A DNA stretch of 64,000 bases from Actinacidiphila glaucinigra (GTDB taxonomy: Bacteria; Actinomycetota; Actinomycetes; Streptomycetales; Streptomycetaceae): contig NZ_FZOF01000024.1 of the NCBI RefSeq assembly GCF_900188405.1, positions 78,875 to 142,874 on the forward strand. Direction: 5' to 3'. The notes below the pieces were generated by a model, which had not been told where the DNA came from, searched no databases, and was given only the letters and a program-made list of their open reading frames with translations. Shown here one piece after another: positions 24,101 to 32,300 of this stretch (position 1 is the stretch's first letter; the number at the start of each line of letters is the position of its first letter). A program made the translations under genes and the position numbers.

Positions 24101-24649
24101 ATGCCGACGGTGGTACGGAACGAGACGGGTGAGCGGGACGCACTGCTGGCGTACCTGGAGGCGCAGCGCGGCGGGGTGCGGCGCGCGGTGCTCGGCCTCA
24201 CCGACGAGCAGGCCTCCTCGCGGCCCAGCGTCAGCGAGATGAGCCTCGCCGGGCTGGTCAAGCACGTCACCAGGACCGAGGAGTCCTGGGTGCAGGGCCT
24301 GCTGCTGGGCCACGAGGACAAGAAGGGCACCGAGGCCGACTACCTCGACGGCTTCCGGCTGGTGGAGGGCGAGACCCTCGCCGGCTGGCTGGAGGAGTAC
24401 GCGAGGACGGGGCGGGAGACCGAGGAGGCGATCCTGGCGCTGCCCGACCTGGACGTCGTGGTGCCGCTGCCGGACGCGCCCTGGAACCCGCCGGGCATGA
24501 AGGTCAGCGCCCGCTGGATCCTGCTCCACCTCATCGAGGAGACCGCCCGGCACGCCGGGCACGCGGACGTCATCCGCGAGTCCCTGGACGGCCGGACGGC
24601 CTTCGAGCTGGTCGCCGAGGCGGCTCAGCAGGGCAAGCCGATGGGGTGA
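24101..24649 (+). CDS. DinB-like (DUF664) four-helix protein
   Basis: 182 residues from the ATG at 24101, with AAGGGGAG upstream. The DinB/YfiT fold is seen in the helix GERDALLAYLEAQRGGVRRAVLGLTDEQ, the metal-ligand His in LAGLVKHVTRTEESWVQG, and the two His of ILLHLIEETARHAGHADVIRE. Actinobacterial members include thiol-S-transferases that use mycothiol, which would fit a window with mshA and mshD, but the exact substrate is unknown. Its stop is 4 bases from the convergent MerR gene. Confidence 0.88.
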   Translation: MPTVVRNETGERDALLAYLEAQRGGVRRAVLGLTDEQASSRPSVSEMSLAGLVKHVTRTEESWVQGLLLGHEDKKGTEADYLDGFRLVEGETLAGWLEEYARTGRETEEAILALPDLDVVVPLPDAPWNPPGMKVSARWILLHLIEETARHAGHADVIRESLDGRTAFELVAEAAQQGKPMG

Positions 24650-24653
24650 CCGA

Positions 24654-25481
24654 TCACGCCCCCGTGGCCACCGGTTCCTGCAGCTCCGTCACCCAGGTGT
24701 CGGGATGCCCCTCGCACTCCAGGTACAGCTCCCGGGGGTAGCCGAGGGACCGGTGGCCGTGGGCGTCGATCCAGCGGGCCAGCGCCTGCTCGGAGCGCAG
24801 GACGTCGTCCATGGAGCCGCGGTGCACGATCGTCGCCGCGCTCTGCAGCCCCGGCAGGTCGACGACGGCGAAGTCGTACCCGCCGTCCGGCTCGACCGCG
24901 ACCTGCAGCCCCGCGTGGACGAGGATCGCGCCCTCTCCCTCCGGGGCGTCCTCGTAGTACGCGATCCCCGGCCCGGCGGGGCGCACGCCCGCCGCGTCCA
25001 GCCGCCGGCACAGCTCGTCGTACAGCGGCTGGATGACGGGCCCGATCTGCGCCGGCTCGAACCCGGCCGCGGTCGCCGTCAGCTCCGCGAGCCGTGCCGC
25101 GGGCACCCGCTTGATCACCACGTCGTCGGTGGACATCCGTCCCTCGCTCTCGATCGTCCGGAGCCTCGCCTCGACGCCCGCCAGCCGGGCCGCGTCCGCG
25201 GCCATCGCCGCCGCGAGCTCGGCGCGGCGCAGCCGCAGCATGCCGCGCAGCTGCTCCGCGCTCACCTCCTCGTCGAGGATCGACCGCACCTGTTCGAGCG
25301 TGAAGCCGAGGCCCTTGAGGGCGATGATGCGGTTCAGCCGGGCGAGCTGCCCGGCGGCGTAGTGGCGGTAGCCGGTGGCGGGGTCGACACGGTCGGGGCG
25401 CAGCAGTCCGACGGCGTCGTAGTGACGCAGCATGCGGACCGACACGCGGCCGTGCCTGGCGAAGTCTCCGATTCCGAACAT
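24654..25481 (-). CDS. MerR-family regulator with GyrI-like effector domain
   Basis: 275 residues from the ATG at 25481. Residues 1-72 form the MerR helix-turn-helix (FGIGDFARHGRVSVRMLRHYD, TGYRHYAAGQL). A long dimerisation helix covers about 75-118. Residues about 120-270 are a GyrI/BmrR-type effector domain (VIKRVPAARLAELTATA, GPGIAYYEDAP, ARWIDAHGHRSLG, ELYLECEG), which binds hydrophobic cations or drugs in relatives. No efflux gene adjoins it; it faces asd-dapA upstream and converges on the DinB gene. The promoter has a classic MerR layout. Confidence 0.93.
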   Translation of the reverse strand: MFGIGDFARHGRVSVRMLRHYDAVGLLRPDRVDPATGYRHYAAGQLARLNRIIALKGLGFTLEQVRSILDEEVSAEQLRGMLRLRRAELAAAMAADAARLAGVEARLRTIESEGRMSTDDVVIKRVPAARLAELTATAAGFEPAQIGPVIQPLYDELCRRLDAAGVRPAGPGIAYYEDAPEGEGAILVHAGLQVAVEPDGGYDFAVVDLPGLQSAATIVHRGSMDDVLRSEQALARWIDAHGHRSLGYPRELYLECEGHPDTWVTELQEPVATGA

Positions 25482-25491
25482 GACGTCTCCG

Positions 25492-25539
25492 AGTCCACCG
25501 CCTCACACGGTGTGAGGGTCAAGCGGTGTGAGGGTCAAG
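25492..25539 (-). promoter_or_regulatory. MerR-type promoter and tandem operator
   Basis: On the minus strand TTGACC (25522-25517), a 19-base spacer holding the palindrome CCTCACAC-C-GTGTGAGG (25501-25517), then TGGACT (25497-25492) directly before the MerR gene. A perfect 16-base direct copy (plus-strand CGGTGTGAGGGTCAAG at 25508-25523 and 25524-25539) duplicates the -35 half-site upstream. The 19-base spacer with a centred palindrome is the standard MerR arrangement. Confidence 0.8.
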
Positions 25540-25547
25540 CGGGACGG

Positions 25548-25582
25548 CGATGCCCCGGCGCGCGGTCGGCGCCGGGGCATCG
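25548..25582 (-). terminator. Terminator of the dapA-asd operon
   Basis: CGATGCCCCGGCGC (25548-25561) pairs perfectly with GCGCCGGGGCATCG (25569-25582), with a 7-base loop. It begins 15 bases after the asd stop codon and ends 9 bases before the MerR operator repeats. Confidence 0.85.
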
Positions 25583-25597
25583 GGGGGGCGAGCGGGG

Positions 25598-26626
25598 TCA
25601 GCCGCGCAGCTCGGCGGCGACCAGCTCCGCGATCTGGACGGCGTTGAGCGCGGCGCCCTTGCGGAGGTTGTCGTTGGAGAGGAAGAGCGCCAGGCCGTGC
25701 TCGACGGTCTCGTCCACCCGGATCCGGCCGACGTAGGAGGGGTCCTTGCCCGCGGCCTGCTGCGGGGTGGGGATCTCCGACAGCTCCACGCCCGGGGCGG
25801 CGCCCAGCAGCTCGTACGCGCGCTCGACGCTGACCGGACGCTCGAAGCGGGCGTTGACCTGCAGCGAGTGCCCGGAGAACACGGGCACGCGGACGCAGGT
25901 GCCGGACACCTTCAGCTCCGGGATGCCCAGGATCTTGCGGGACTCGTTGCGGAGCTTCTGCTCCTCGTCGGTCTCGAAGCGGCCGTCGTCGACGATCTTC
26001 CCGGCGAGCGGGACGACGTTGAACGCGATGGGCCGCTGGTAGACCGCGGGCTCGGGGAACTCCACGGCCTCACCGTCGAAGGCCAGCTTGGTCGCCCGGT
26101 CGGCGACCTTGCGCACCTGGCCGTCGAGCTCGGCGACACCGGCCAGGCCGGAACCGGAGACCGCCTGGTAGGTGGTGGCGACCAGCGCGGTCAGCCCCGC
26201 CTCCTCGTGCAGCGGGCGCAGCACGGGCATGGCGGCCATGGTGGTGCAGTTCGGGTTGGCGATGATGCCCTTGGGGCGGTTCGCGATCGCCTGCGGGTTG
26301 ACCTCGGAGACGACCAGCGGGACCTCGGGGTCCATGCGCCAGGCGGAGGAGTTGTCGATCACGACCGCGCCCGCGGCAGCGACCTTCGGGGCCAGCGCCT
26401 TGGAGGTGGCGCCGCCCGCGGAGAACAGCACGATGTCGAGGCCCGTGTAGTCCGCGGTGGCCGCGTCCTCGACCGTGACCTCGCCGTCCTTCCACGGCAC
26501 GGTGCGCCCGGCCGAACGGGCCGACGCGAACAGCCGCAGCTGCTCCACCGGGAAGTCGCGCTCGGCCAGCACCTTGCGCATGACACCGCCGACCTGGCCG
26601 GTGGCTCCGACGATTCCGATCCTCAT
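25598..26626 (-). CDS. asd: Aspartate-semialdehyde dehydrogenase
   Basis: Reduces aspartyl phosphate to the semialdehyde for lysine, threonine and methionine synthesis. 342 residues from the ATG at 26626. The NADP-binding loop is IGIVGATGQVGGVM, the catalytic Cys lies in ANPNCTTMAA, and SGSGLAG plus the active-site His in RVPVFSGHSLQVNARF are present. Its start overlaps the dapA stop by 4 bases (ATGA), so the two are coupled. Streptomyces genomes usually have another asd next to the aspartokinase gene, so this may be a second copy. Confidence 0.94.
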   Translation of the reverse strand: MRIGIVGATGQVGGVMRKVLAERDFPVEQLRLFASARSAGRTVPWKDGEVTVEDAATADYTGLDIVLFSAGGATSKALAPKVAAAGAVVIDNSSAWRMDPEVPLVVSEVNPQAIANRPKGIIANPNCTTMAAMPVLRPLHEEAGLTALVATTYQAVSGSGLAGVAELDGQVRKVADRATKLAFDGEAVEFPEPAVYQRPIAFNVVPLAGKIVDDGRFETDEEQKLRNESRKILGIPELKVSGTCVRVPVFSGHSLQVNARFERPVSVERAYELLGAAPGVELSEIPTPQQAAGKDPSYVGRIRVDETVEHGLALFLSNDNLRKGAALNAVQIAELVAAELRG

Positions 26627-27495
26627 CCGGTCTCTCCGATCAGTGCGTACGTACGGTCCCGAGTATCCCCCGATGCGGCGAGTGCCCGGAGTGCCGACCC
26701 GAGGGACGGGCGCCCCGCGGGCAGCAGCGGCAGTCGCACGTCGGGGCTCGGGATGCGTCCCTGGACGTGCAGCACCGCCTTGATCACCGCGGGGTTCGGC
26801 TCGGCGAAGAGGGCGGCGGCAAGCCTCGCGAGCGCATGCCCCTGTTCCGGATCGTGGAAACGGGCCAGTTCCACCCACCGCTCGGTGGCCAGGTGCGCGG
26901 AGGCGGCGATCGCCCCTTCGGCGCCCAGGGCGAGCAGCGCCGGAGCGAAGACGTCGTCCCCCGCGTACAGCGGCACCTCCCCCACCAGCAGCACGGTGTC
27001 CTGGTCGATGCCGCCGACGGCGTGCTTGAAGCCCACGACCCCGTCGATAGCGGCGATCCGGCGCACCGTGTCGGCGGTGAGGGCGAGCCCGGTGCGGTAG
27101 GGGATGTTGTAGACGACCAGCGGCACCGCCGACGCCCGGGCCAGCGCCTCGAAGTGCGCGACGACCCCGTCCTGGGAGGGCCTGACGTACGACGGCACAG
27201 AGACGAGGGCGGCGTCCGCGTCGAGCTGCGCGAGCTCGGCGGCGGCCCTGCGGGTGTCCGTCCCGCCGGCGCCCACGGTGTACCAGAGCCCGCGCTCCCG
27301 GCACACCCGCCCCACGGTCTCCCGGACGACCGCCTTCTCGGCCTCGTCCAGCATCGCCGCCTCGGCGGTCGTCCCCAGCGCCACCAGCCCGGCGACGCCC
27401 CCGTCGGCCACCTCGTGCGCCAGGCGCTCCAGGGCGCCGGCGTCCACGCGGCCCGCCTCGTCGAAGGGGGTGATGAGCGGTACGTGAATACCCAT
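26623..27495 (-). CDS. dapA: DapA-family aldolase (4-hydroxy-tetrahydrodipicolinate synthase-like)
   Basis: 290 residues, ATG start. Class I aldolase barrel: HVPLITPFDEAGRVD at the start, VALGTTAEAAML (GTTAE where classic DapA has GTTGE), the catalytic Tyr in LVVYNIPYRTG, and the Schiff-base Lys in GVVGFKHAVGG. DapA condenses pyruvate with aspartate semialdehyde, the product of the gene it overlaps, which supports a lysine role. The altered GTTGE loop leaves open a related pyruvate aldolase. First gene of the two-gene operon, divergent from the GNAT gene. Confidence 0.82.
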   Translation of the reverse strand: MGIHVPLITPFDEAGRVDAGALERLAHEVADGGVAGLVALGTTAEAAMLDEAEKAVVRETVGRVCRERGLWYTVGAGGTDTRRAAAELAQLDADAALVSVPSYVRPSQDGVVAHFEALARASAVPLVVYNIPYRTGLALTADTVRRIAAIDGVVGFKHAVGGIDQDTVLLVGEVPLYAGDDVFAPALLALGAEGAIAASAHLATERWVELARFHDPEQGHALARLAAALFAEPNPAVIKAVLHVQGRIPSPDVRLPLLPAGRPSLGSALRALAASGDTRDRTYALIGETG

Positions 27496-27599
27496 GCCTT
27501 TGAGCGTGGGGCCACAGCACCCTCAAGGTCCAGTTAATAGTCCTTCATCGCACCGGTAAGCAGTGCTGCACGAAGGCGTATCCCCTAGCCTCGGGCCCC

Positions 27600-28019
27600 A
27601 TGAGAGACGACCGGTACGAGATCTCCGACGACCCCGCCCGTGTGGACGCCGCCCTGGTCCACCACTGGCTCTCCACCGACGCCTACTGGGCCCTCGGCCG
27701 CCCCCGCGCCGTCCAGGACGCCGCGATCGCCGCCTCCCTCAACTTCGGCGCGTACGACAGGGAGACCGGCACCCAGGTCGCCTGCGCCCGCGTCGTCACC
27801 GACCACGCCACGTTCGCCTGGCTCTGCGACGTCTACGTCACCCCGGCCGCCCGCGGCCGCGGCCTCGCGACCGCCCTCGCCACGACCGCCCGCGACCACG
27901 TGGAGGGGCTGGGCGTAAGGCTCGTGCTGCTGGCCACGCACGACGCGCACGGGGTGTACAAGAAGGTGGGCTTCACCCCGCTCGCGGAGCCGGGGCACTG
28001 GATGTCGTACGGGTTGTGA
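27600..28019 (+). CDS. GNAT-family N-acetyltransferase
   Basis: 139 residues from the ATG at 27600. CTAGCCT 9-15 bases upstream looks like a -10, so the message is probably leaderless. The acetyl-CoA loop is DVYVTPAARGRGLATALATTA (motif A, R/Q-x-x-G-x-G/A), and GVRLVLLATHDAHGVYKKVGF forms motif B. The start YEISDDPARVDAALVHHWLSTDAYWALGR is typical of a small GNAT subgroup common in Streptomyces. The substrate is unknown. Confidence 0.88.
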   Translation: MRDDRYEISDDPARVDAALVHHWLSTDAYWALGRPRAVQDAAIAASLNFGAYDRETGTQVACARVVTDHATFAWLCDVYVTPAARGRGLATALATTARDHVEGLGVRLVLLATHDAHGVYKKVGFTPLAEPGHWMSYGL

Positions 28020-28081
28020 AGCCCGCCCGGGACGCCCGGGACCCTCTTGAGCCCCGGCGGCGCCGCGGTCGTCGCGCACGT

Positions 28082-29353
28082 TCAGACGGTGGCGTCGCGC
28101 CTGAGCCCGATTGCCTCGTTCTGCTCGGCGTCAAGAAGCACGGGGTCGACGGATGAGATGGTGTCGGGCCGAGGATCCGGGCCCGCACCACTTGCCGTCC
28201 GCATGTCCTCCGTCTTCCTGGCCAGGTCTCCGTACTCCCCCAGCCAGCGCAGGAGTTCCTCCTGGATCTGCTCGGGAGTGGCCACGGTCCGCAAGCCCAC
28301 GTGACGCAGGCCGGTGCCGTCCTCGCCGCGCCGGGCGCGGGTGAGGGCCGCCGCGATGGACGTGACGGCGTGCGTCACCGCCTCGCGCAGCTCCGGTCCG
28401 CCCTCAGCCCAACTGACCGTCATCGCCCCGCGCATCACGTCCGTGTAGACGGACTGGACCCGCTTGTACGCGAGGTAGCGGGGAAGATCACGCCCCACCG
28501 CGTCAGACGCCCCCGGTGAACTCTCCCCCACGGCCTTCCGCCAGCCCCGGACCATCTGCCGTTCCTGCCGGCGGGGGTAGCGCATCAGGTGGAGGTGCGT
28601 GGCGAGGTCGTAGAGCGGGTCACCGATACGGGCGAGCTCCCAGTCGATCGTCCACAGTTCCCCCGCACCGTCGACGACGAGGTTTTCGCGGTGCAGGTCA
28701 CCGTGCAAGAGGGCGAACGGGCGCCTGGTGAGCCCTCCCAATTCCTCGGGGAGCGCTTCCAGAAGGCTTTCCGGAATCGCCAGCGCATCAAGAAGCGGAT
28801 CGAGTACCGGCCTCTTCTCGCGATAGACCCCCCGGGTGTGACCGATCAGGTTTTCCAGAAAACTCGTACTGTCGTCACCACCGAAAGGAAGGTGCCCCGG
28901 CTCGGCCGGTCCGTTCCCGCAGACACGATCCGCGTGGACACCTGCCGCATCGATCGACACCAACGACCCGAAAAATTGAATCAATTTTTTTCTGTAGCGC
29001 CGGGGGACCGACTTTCCCGGAAATGTCAGGTCTCCGAGAGTCCTGCCTTCGATGAATTCAATGAAGGTCACACCGGCTGGAGCGTCCACCAGTTCGCTCA
29101 CATCGACGACCTTGGGAACGCACGGAACCCGCCCGCCCAATTCAAGGACCAGCTGCTCCTCCGACGCGAAGCACCTGTGGTCGTACCAGAAGACGCGATC
29201 CCGTGGTTCGCGCAGCTTCAGCCACCTGAACCTGGCGCCGAGCGGCGTACCGGGATCCAGGCGGACGGCATATGCCTCGTGATGGTGCCCTTTGAGTGGG
29301 CCTACCACCTCGGTGGCGATTCGCGACGCGAACTCGCGGGTAGGGCTGGTCAC
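28082..29353 (-). CDS. Aminoglycoside phosphotransferase-like kinase
   Basis: 423 residues from the GTG at 29353, with GAGGAA upstream. The protein-kinase-like fold shows the catalytic loop RPFALLHGDLHRENLVVD (Brenner motif) and the Mg-binding IDWELARIGDPLYDLA. The upstream HxxL-type regions are weak. The C-terminal about 90 residues are a helical extension. Codon and base composition is less GC-rich than in neighbours, with runs such as AATTTTTTTC inside the gene. It is the last gene of a GntR-HAD-HAD-kinase set. A choline, homoserine or sugar-like small molecule is a possible substrate; resistance is not implied. Confidence 0.85.
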   Translation of the reverse strand: MTSPTREFASRIATEVVGPLKGHHHEAYAVRLDPGTPLGARFRWLKLREPRDRVFWYDHRCFASEEQLVLELGGRVPCVPKVVDVSELVDAPAGVTFIEFIEGRTLGDLTFPGKSVPRRYRKKLIQFFGSLVSIDAAGVHADRVCGNGPAEPGHLPFGGDDSTSFLENLIGHTRGVYREKRPVLDPLLDALAIPESLLEALPEELGGLTRRPFALLHGDLHRENLVVDGAGELWTIDWELARIGDPLYDLATHLHLMRYPRRQERQMVRGWRKAVGESSPGASDAVGRDLPRYLAYKRVQSVYTDVMRGAMTVSWAEGGPELREAVTHAVTSIAAALTRARRGEDGTGLRHVGLRTVATPEQIQEELLRWLGEYGDLARKTEDMRTASGAGPDPRPDTISSVDPVLLDAEQNEAIGLRRDATV

Positions 29354-29603
29354 GGGATTCCTCGAGGATCAGAAAAAGGGAAGCGTATCCCTCTCTCGAC
29401 GCGCATGGGGCTGAACCCCACCGCATCTTTATTCACTTCCAAGCCCCCCAGCCCCACCAAACTATGCAAGCCGCACGTCGCACAGGCCGAGACGCTGCAT
29501 AATTATTCCTGAAGGATCTCATCTAAGCGCCCCCCGAGCTAGCCTGAACGATGGAATCCCTCGAAATCGGTGAACCGGGACTTCCGGCGCGAAACGGCTG
29601 CGG
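29354..29603. other. 250-base AT-richer spacer inside the cassette
   Basis: Separates the kinase gene from the first HAD gene. It is markedly less GC-rich, with TAATTAT and CTTTATTCAC stretches and a short GGGGCTGAACCCC hairpin (about 29408-29420). The kinase probably has its own promoter here. No gene is seen. Confidence 0.5.
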
Positions 29604-30350
29604 TCAGTGGGGCTCGCCGCTGGCCGAGTGCGTCCGGCATCGGCCACGGACTTCGAGCCAGGCCGCCCGGATCTCGTCAAGGTGTTCAACGATCGTCCCG
29701 CGGTAGCCCTTGCGCAACTCCTGGTTGTCGTCGACATGGGGGTTCTCGAAACCGAGGAAGCGCACGTCCGCGCTCTTCGCGGCTTGCACATCGGCGGGCG
29801 AATCGCCGATCATCAAGCACCGCTCGGGGTGGGCCAGTCCAAGTCCCCCGATAGCACGCTCGATGCATGCGGGGTCGGGCTTCAGCAGGAGCGGGTGCCC
29901 CTCGGCCATGTTCCGCCGGCCGTACACATGCAGGTCGAACAACGGATCCAAGCGGTGCCTGGCCAGGCAGGCGCGAACGGCCTTCTCGGAGTTGTTCGTG
30001 GTTATGGCGACCGGTATTCCCTCAATCTTGATGGCCTTCACCAGCACCGCCGCGCCGGTCGTCATCACCGCCTCCTCGGCACACTCCTCCTCCAGTGACG
30101 TGAGTGCACCTTCGAGGAGGGCGACGGCCTCGAAGTCCGGCCACGTGCGCGCAGCCTCGCGAAGGATGTCTATGGGACTGTGCTCCTTTTCGGGACGTAC
30201 GGCCGGCAGCCTTTCGCGATCGATGAATTCGCGCAATTGCTCCGCGACCCGCTCCGCTCCCTTCGGCGCAAAAAGATGGCAGAGTGGACCGTCGAAGTCG
30301 AACAGCACACCCTCGACGTCGGCCAGCAGGGCCCGGAGGTCGCTTTTCAT
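29604..30350 (-). CDS. HAD-superfamily phosphatase (first of two)
   Basis: 248 residues from the ATG at 30350; an in-frame GTG 24 bases upstream is an alternative. HAD motif I is VLFDFDGPLCHLFAP (nucleophile Asp and Asp+2), motif II is ITTNNSEKA, motif III is the Lys of LLKPDPACIERAI, and motif IV is CLMIGDSPADVQAAK. A helical cap lies between about 35 and 110. It is a distant paralogue of the next gene upstream: both share the DFDGP(L/I)CxLF start. The substrate is unknown. Part of the lower-GC cassette. Confidence 0.88.
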   Translation of the reverse strand: MKSDLRALLADVEGVLFDFDGPLCHLFAPKGAERVAEQLREFIDRERLPAVRPEKEHSPIDILREAARTWPDFEAVALLEGALTSLEEECAEEAVMTTGAAVLVKAIKIEGIPVAITTNNSEKAVRACLARHRLDPLFDLHVYGRRNMAEGHPLLLKPDPACIERAIGGLGLAHPERCLMIGDSPADVQAAKSADVRFLGFENPHVDDNQELRKGYRGTIVEHLDEIRAAWLEVRGRCRTHSASGEPH

Positions 30351-30441
30351 CCGCCACTCGCGATCAGAAGTCACCCAGTGAGTTTGAGCGCCCGCAGGGG
30401 CCTTGGCCAGAGGGCCGCGACGCGAACACCGCATCGACGAC

Positions 30442-31149
30442 TCACGGCAACAAACCCATCACGTCCTGCATCCGCGAAACAACCCGCTTGGCATTTGCCT
30501 TAGTCATCTCGCGTCTCTTGCGTGCACTCTTCGCATAGCCGACAAAATTGACGCCGACTTGTCGTGCGGCCTCGGCGTCCCGCCACGAATCCCCCACGAA
30601 CAGGCAGCGTTCGGGCTTCGTGCCGAGCTGTTTCACTGCTTCTCGCAGCATGAAGCCATCGGGCTTCATGAGCCGGGCGTCATCGGGGCGGCCGACGATC
30701 GGCCCGTCGAACAACTCCAGCAGATGCGTGGCGAGAAGGACGTTGCGAATCGCCTCCCACCCATTGTTGCTGACGACCCCGAGGTGCAGGCCCCGGGCCC
30801 GCAGGCCGCGCACGAGGTCTGCCGTACCAGGTGTGACGGTCGCGGATGCGGCCGCCACGACCTCCTCCTTCGCCAGGAGGGCGTTCAGTTCGGCACTCAC
30901 CTCGCGCGCGTTGCCGCCGGACCCCGTGGCGATCTCCCACAGCAGCCCGTGCGGATCATCCGTGCCGGCCAGTTCCGGCGGGAGCAACGACAAGTCGCCG
31001 AGCCGTGCCTTGAGCCGTGAGGCGGCGACAGACGCGGGATGCCCCGCGAAGAGGCGGCAGATCGGACCATCGAAGTCCAGCAGGACACACTCGATGCCGA
31101 CGGATGTCAGGCGGGCTTGGCTAGCCTCGTCCACAGGGAGTTGAACCAC
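30442..31149 (-). CDS. HAD-superfamily phosphatase (second of two)
   Basis: 235 residues from a GTG at 31149, which lies 43 bases inside the end of the GntR gene; a GTG at 31134 is a shorter option. HAD motifs: CVLLDFDGPICRLFAG (motif I), GVVSNNGWEAI (motif II), LMKPDGFMLREAV (motif III) and CLFVGDSWRDAEAARQVG (motif IV). The alpha cap is at about 40-110. The overlap with GntR indicates translational coupling. Its motif I resembles the neighbouring HAD protein more closely than common HAD phosphatases, suggesting an old duplication. Confidence 0.88.
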   Translation of the reverse strand: MVQLPVDEASQARLTSVGIECVLLDFDGPICRLFAGHPASVAASRLKARLGDLSLLPPELAGTDDPHGLLWEIATGSGGNAREVSAELNALLAKEEVVAAASATVTPGTADLVRGLRARGLHLGVVSNNGWEAIRNVLLATHLLELFDGPIVGRPDDARLMKPDGFMLREAVKQLGTKPERCLFVGDSWRDAEAARQVGVNFVGYAKSARKRREMTKANAKRVVSRMQDVMGLLP

Positions 31150-31964
31150 TCGTGAGAGAGTTCCACACGTTCCCGTGGCTGCGGGTAAAGCTTGGCCCCG
31201 ACACCCAGGACGTCATGGATTCTGATGGTCGCGTCGTCGACGTTGATGAGGTTGTCCGTGACGACGTACATGCCGTCGAGGGCCAGGTCACCGTTGATCA
31301 GATAGAGCTTGTGCAGTGGCGTGACCGGGACGAGTCGCACTTCGACCCTGACTTCGGGAACGGCGCCTTGGCCGACCAGGTTCTCCAGGTTCCTCAGGGC
31401 CCGGATGTGGATCGCGGACAGGCTGCTGAGCCGCTGCATGGGGCGCTCGTCGTCGATGTCCTCGACGTTGCGCGGAATGGCCAGCCGCACATCCGTACGC
31501 GGCAGCAGCAGGCGCAGGTGGATCGATGACGGACGGATCTCCCCGCGGATGATCCGTTTGACCTGCTGCACGATGGCCGCGTTGAGGGACTCGGCGGTCA
31601 GGCAGTACGCGTCGATCGTGACCTGATCCGCCTCGAAAGCCTCCGCGATGGCGTCGTCCAGCTCAATGCTGCCCGCTTCGGCGGTCGCCGTGGCGTTCCC
31701 GTTGATGTGTGCGTCGGCGGACTTCCGCCAGTCGCGGGCGAAGACGCCCTTGCCCTGGGCCGACTCCACGTAGCCTCTGCCCTCGAGCGCCTTGATCGCC
31801 TTCTGGACGGTGGCACGGGAGACGTCGAAGCGGTCCACCAGCTCGGCGTGGGTGGGGAGTTGATCGCCCGCCGCGATGGCCCCGCCCTCGATCTCGTGGC
31901 GCAACGCATCGGCCACGCGCTCGTATTCACGCCTGGCCCCGCCGACGGTGCGGTCGTTGCTCAC
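31107..31964 (-). CDS. GntR-family transcriptional regulator of the HAD-kinase cassette
   Basis: 285 residues from the GTG at 31964; a GTG at 31973 would add three residues. A TGTAGT hexamer just upstream suggests a leaderless transcript. The N-terminal winged helix (about 10-80) reads YERVADALRHEIEGGAIAAGDQLPTHAELVDRFDVSRATVQKAIKALEGRGYV. The C-terminal about 190 residues do not match the UTRA or FCD effector domains that I know: RRPSS-type strands, LLLPRTDVRLAIPRN and HKLYLINGDLALDGMYVVTD. It heads the operon and probably binds the inverted repeats in front of it. Confidence 0.88.
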   Translation of the reverse strand: MSNDRTVGGARREYERVADALRHEIEGGAIAAGDQLPTHAELVDRFDVSRATVQKAIKALEGRGYVESAQGKGVFARDWRKSADAHINGNATATAEAGSIELDDAIAEAFEADQVTIDAYCLTAESLNAAIVQQVKRIIRGEIRPSSIHLRLLLPRTDVRLAIPRNVEDIDDERPMQRLSSLSAIHIRALRNLENLVGQGAVPEVRVEVRLVPVTPLHKLYLINGDLALDGMYVVTDNLINVDDATIRIHDVLGVGAKLYPQPRERVELSHEWFNSLWTRLAKPA

Positions 31965-31999
31965 GTGACCCACACTACAGCTTCACGCCAGGCAAGTGG

Positions 32000-32091
32000 A
32001 GTTGACTGCATGGAGTTTAGGGATCTGCAGTCAGCGGCAACATGACCGTAGAGGAGTGCAGTCAACTGGTCCGACCGACAGTCAAGTTGGT
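32000..32091. promoter_or_regulatory. Cluster of TGACTGCA / TGCAGTCA inverted repeats upstream of GntR
   Basis: AGTTGACTGCA (32000-32010) and TGCAGTCAACT (32057-32067) are perfect 11-base inverted copies, with TGCAGTCA again at 32026-32033 and ACAGTCAAGTTGG at about 32079-32091. Four copies of the CAGTCA core in about 90 bases lie just upstream of the GntR gene, the expected place for its operators. Confidence 0.7.
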
Positions 32092-32300
32092 CCAGTTGGC
32101 GCCACCGGGGGCCGCAGCCTCTCCGTCCCGACGACGCGCCGGGGATGGCCGCGGGTGACAGTGCAGCGCCATGTCGCATCGCACGCATCAGCATCAAGCT
32201 TCCGCTTCTGCCCCACCGCCGACCCACGGGTCAAATCTGCCCCCTCCGCGCTCTACGCGCGGAGGGAACGATCCCGCGCGCCTCGAAGGAGTGAATCGCT

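Noticed and set aside
28082..29353. Aminoglycoside resistance gene
   Set aside because: The HGDLHRENL and IDWE motifs show only the kinase fold. The protein is much longer than typical APH enzymes and belongs to a regulated operon with two phosphatases, so a resistance label is not supported.
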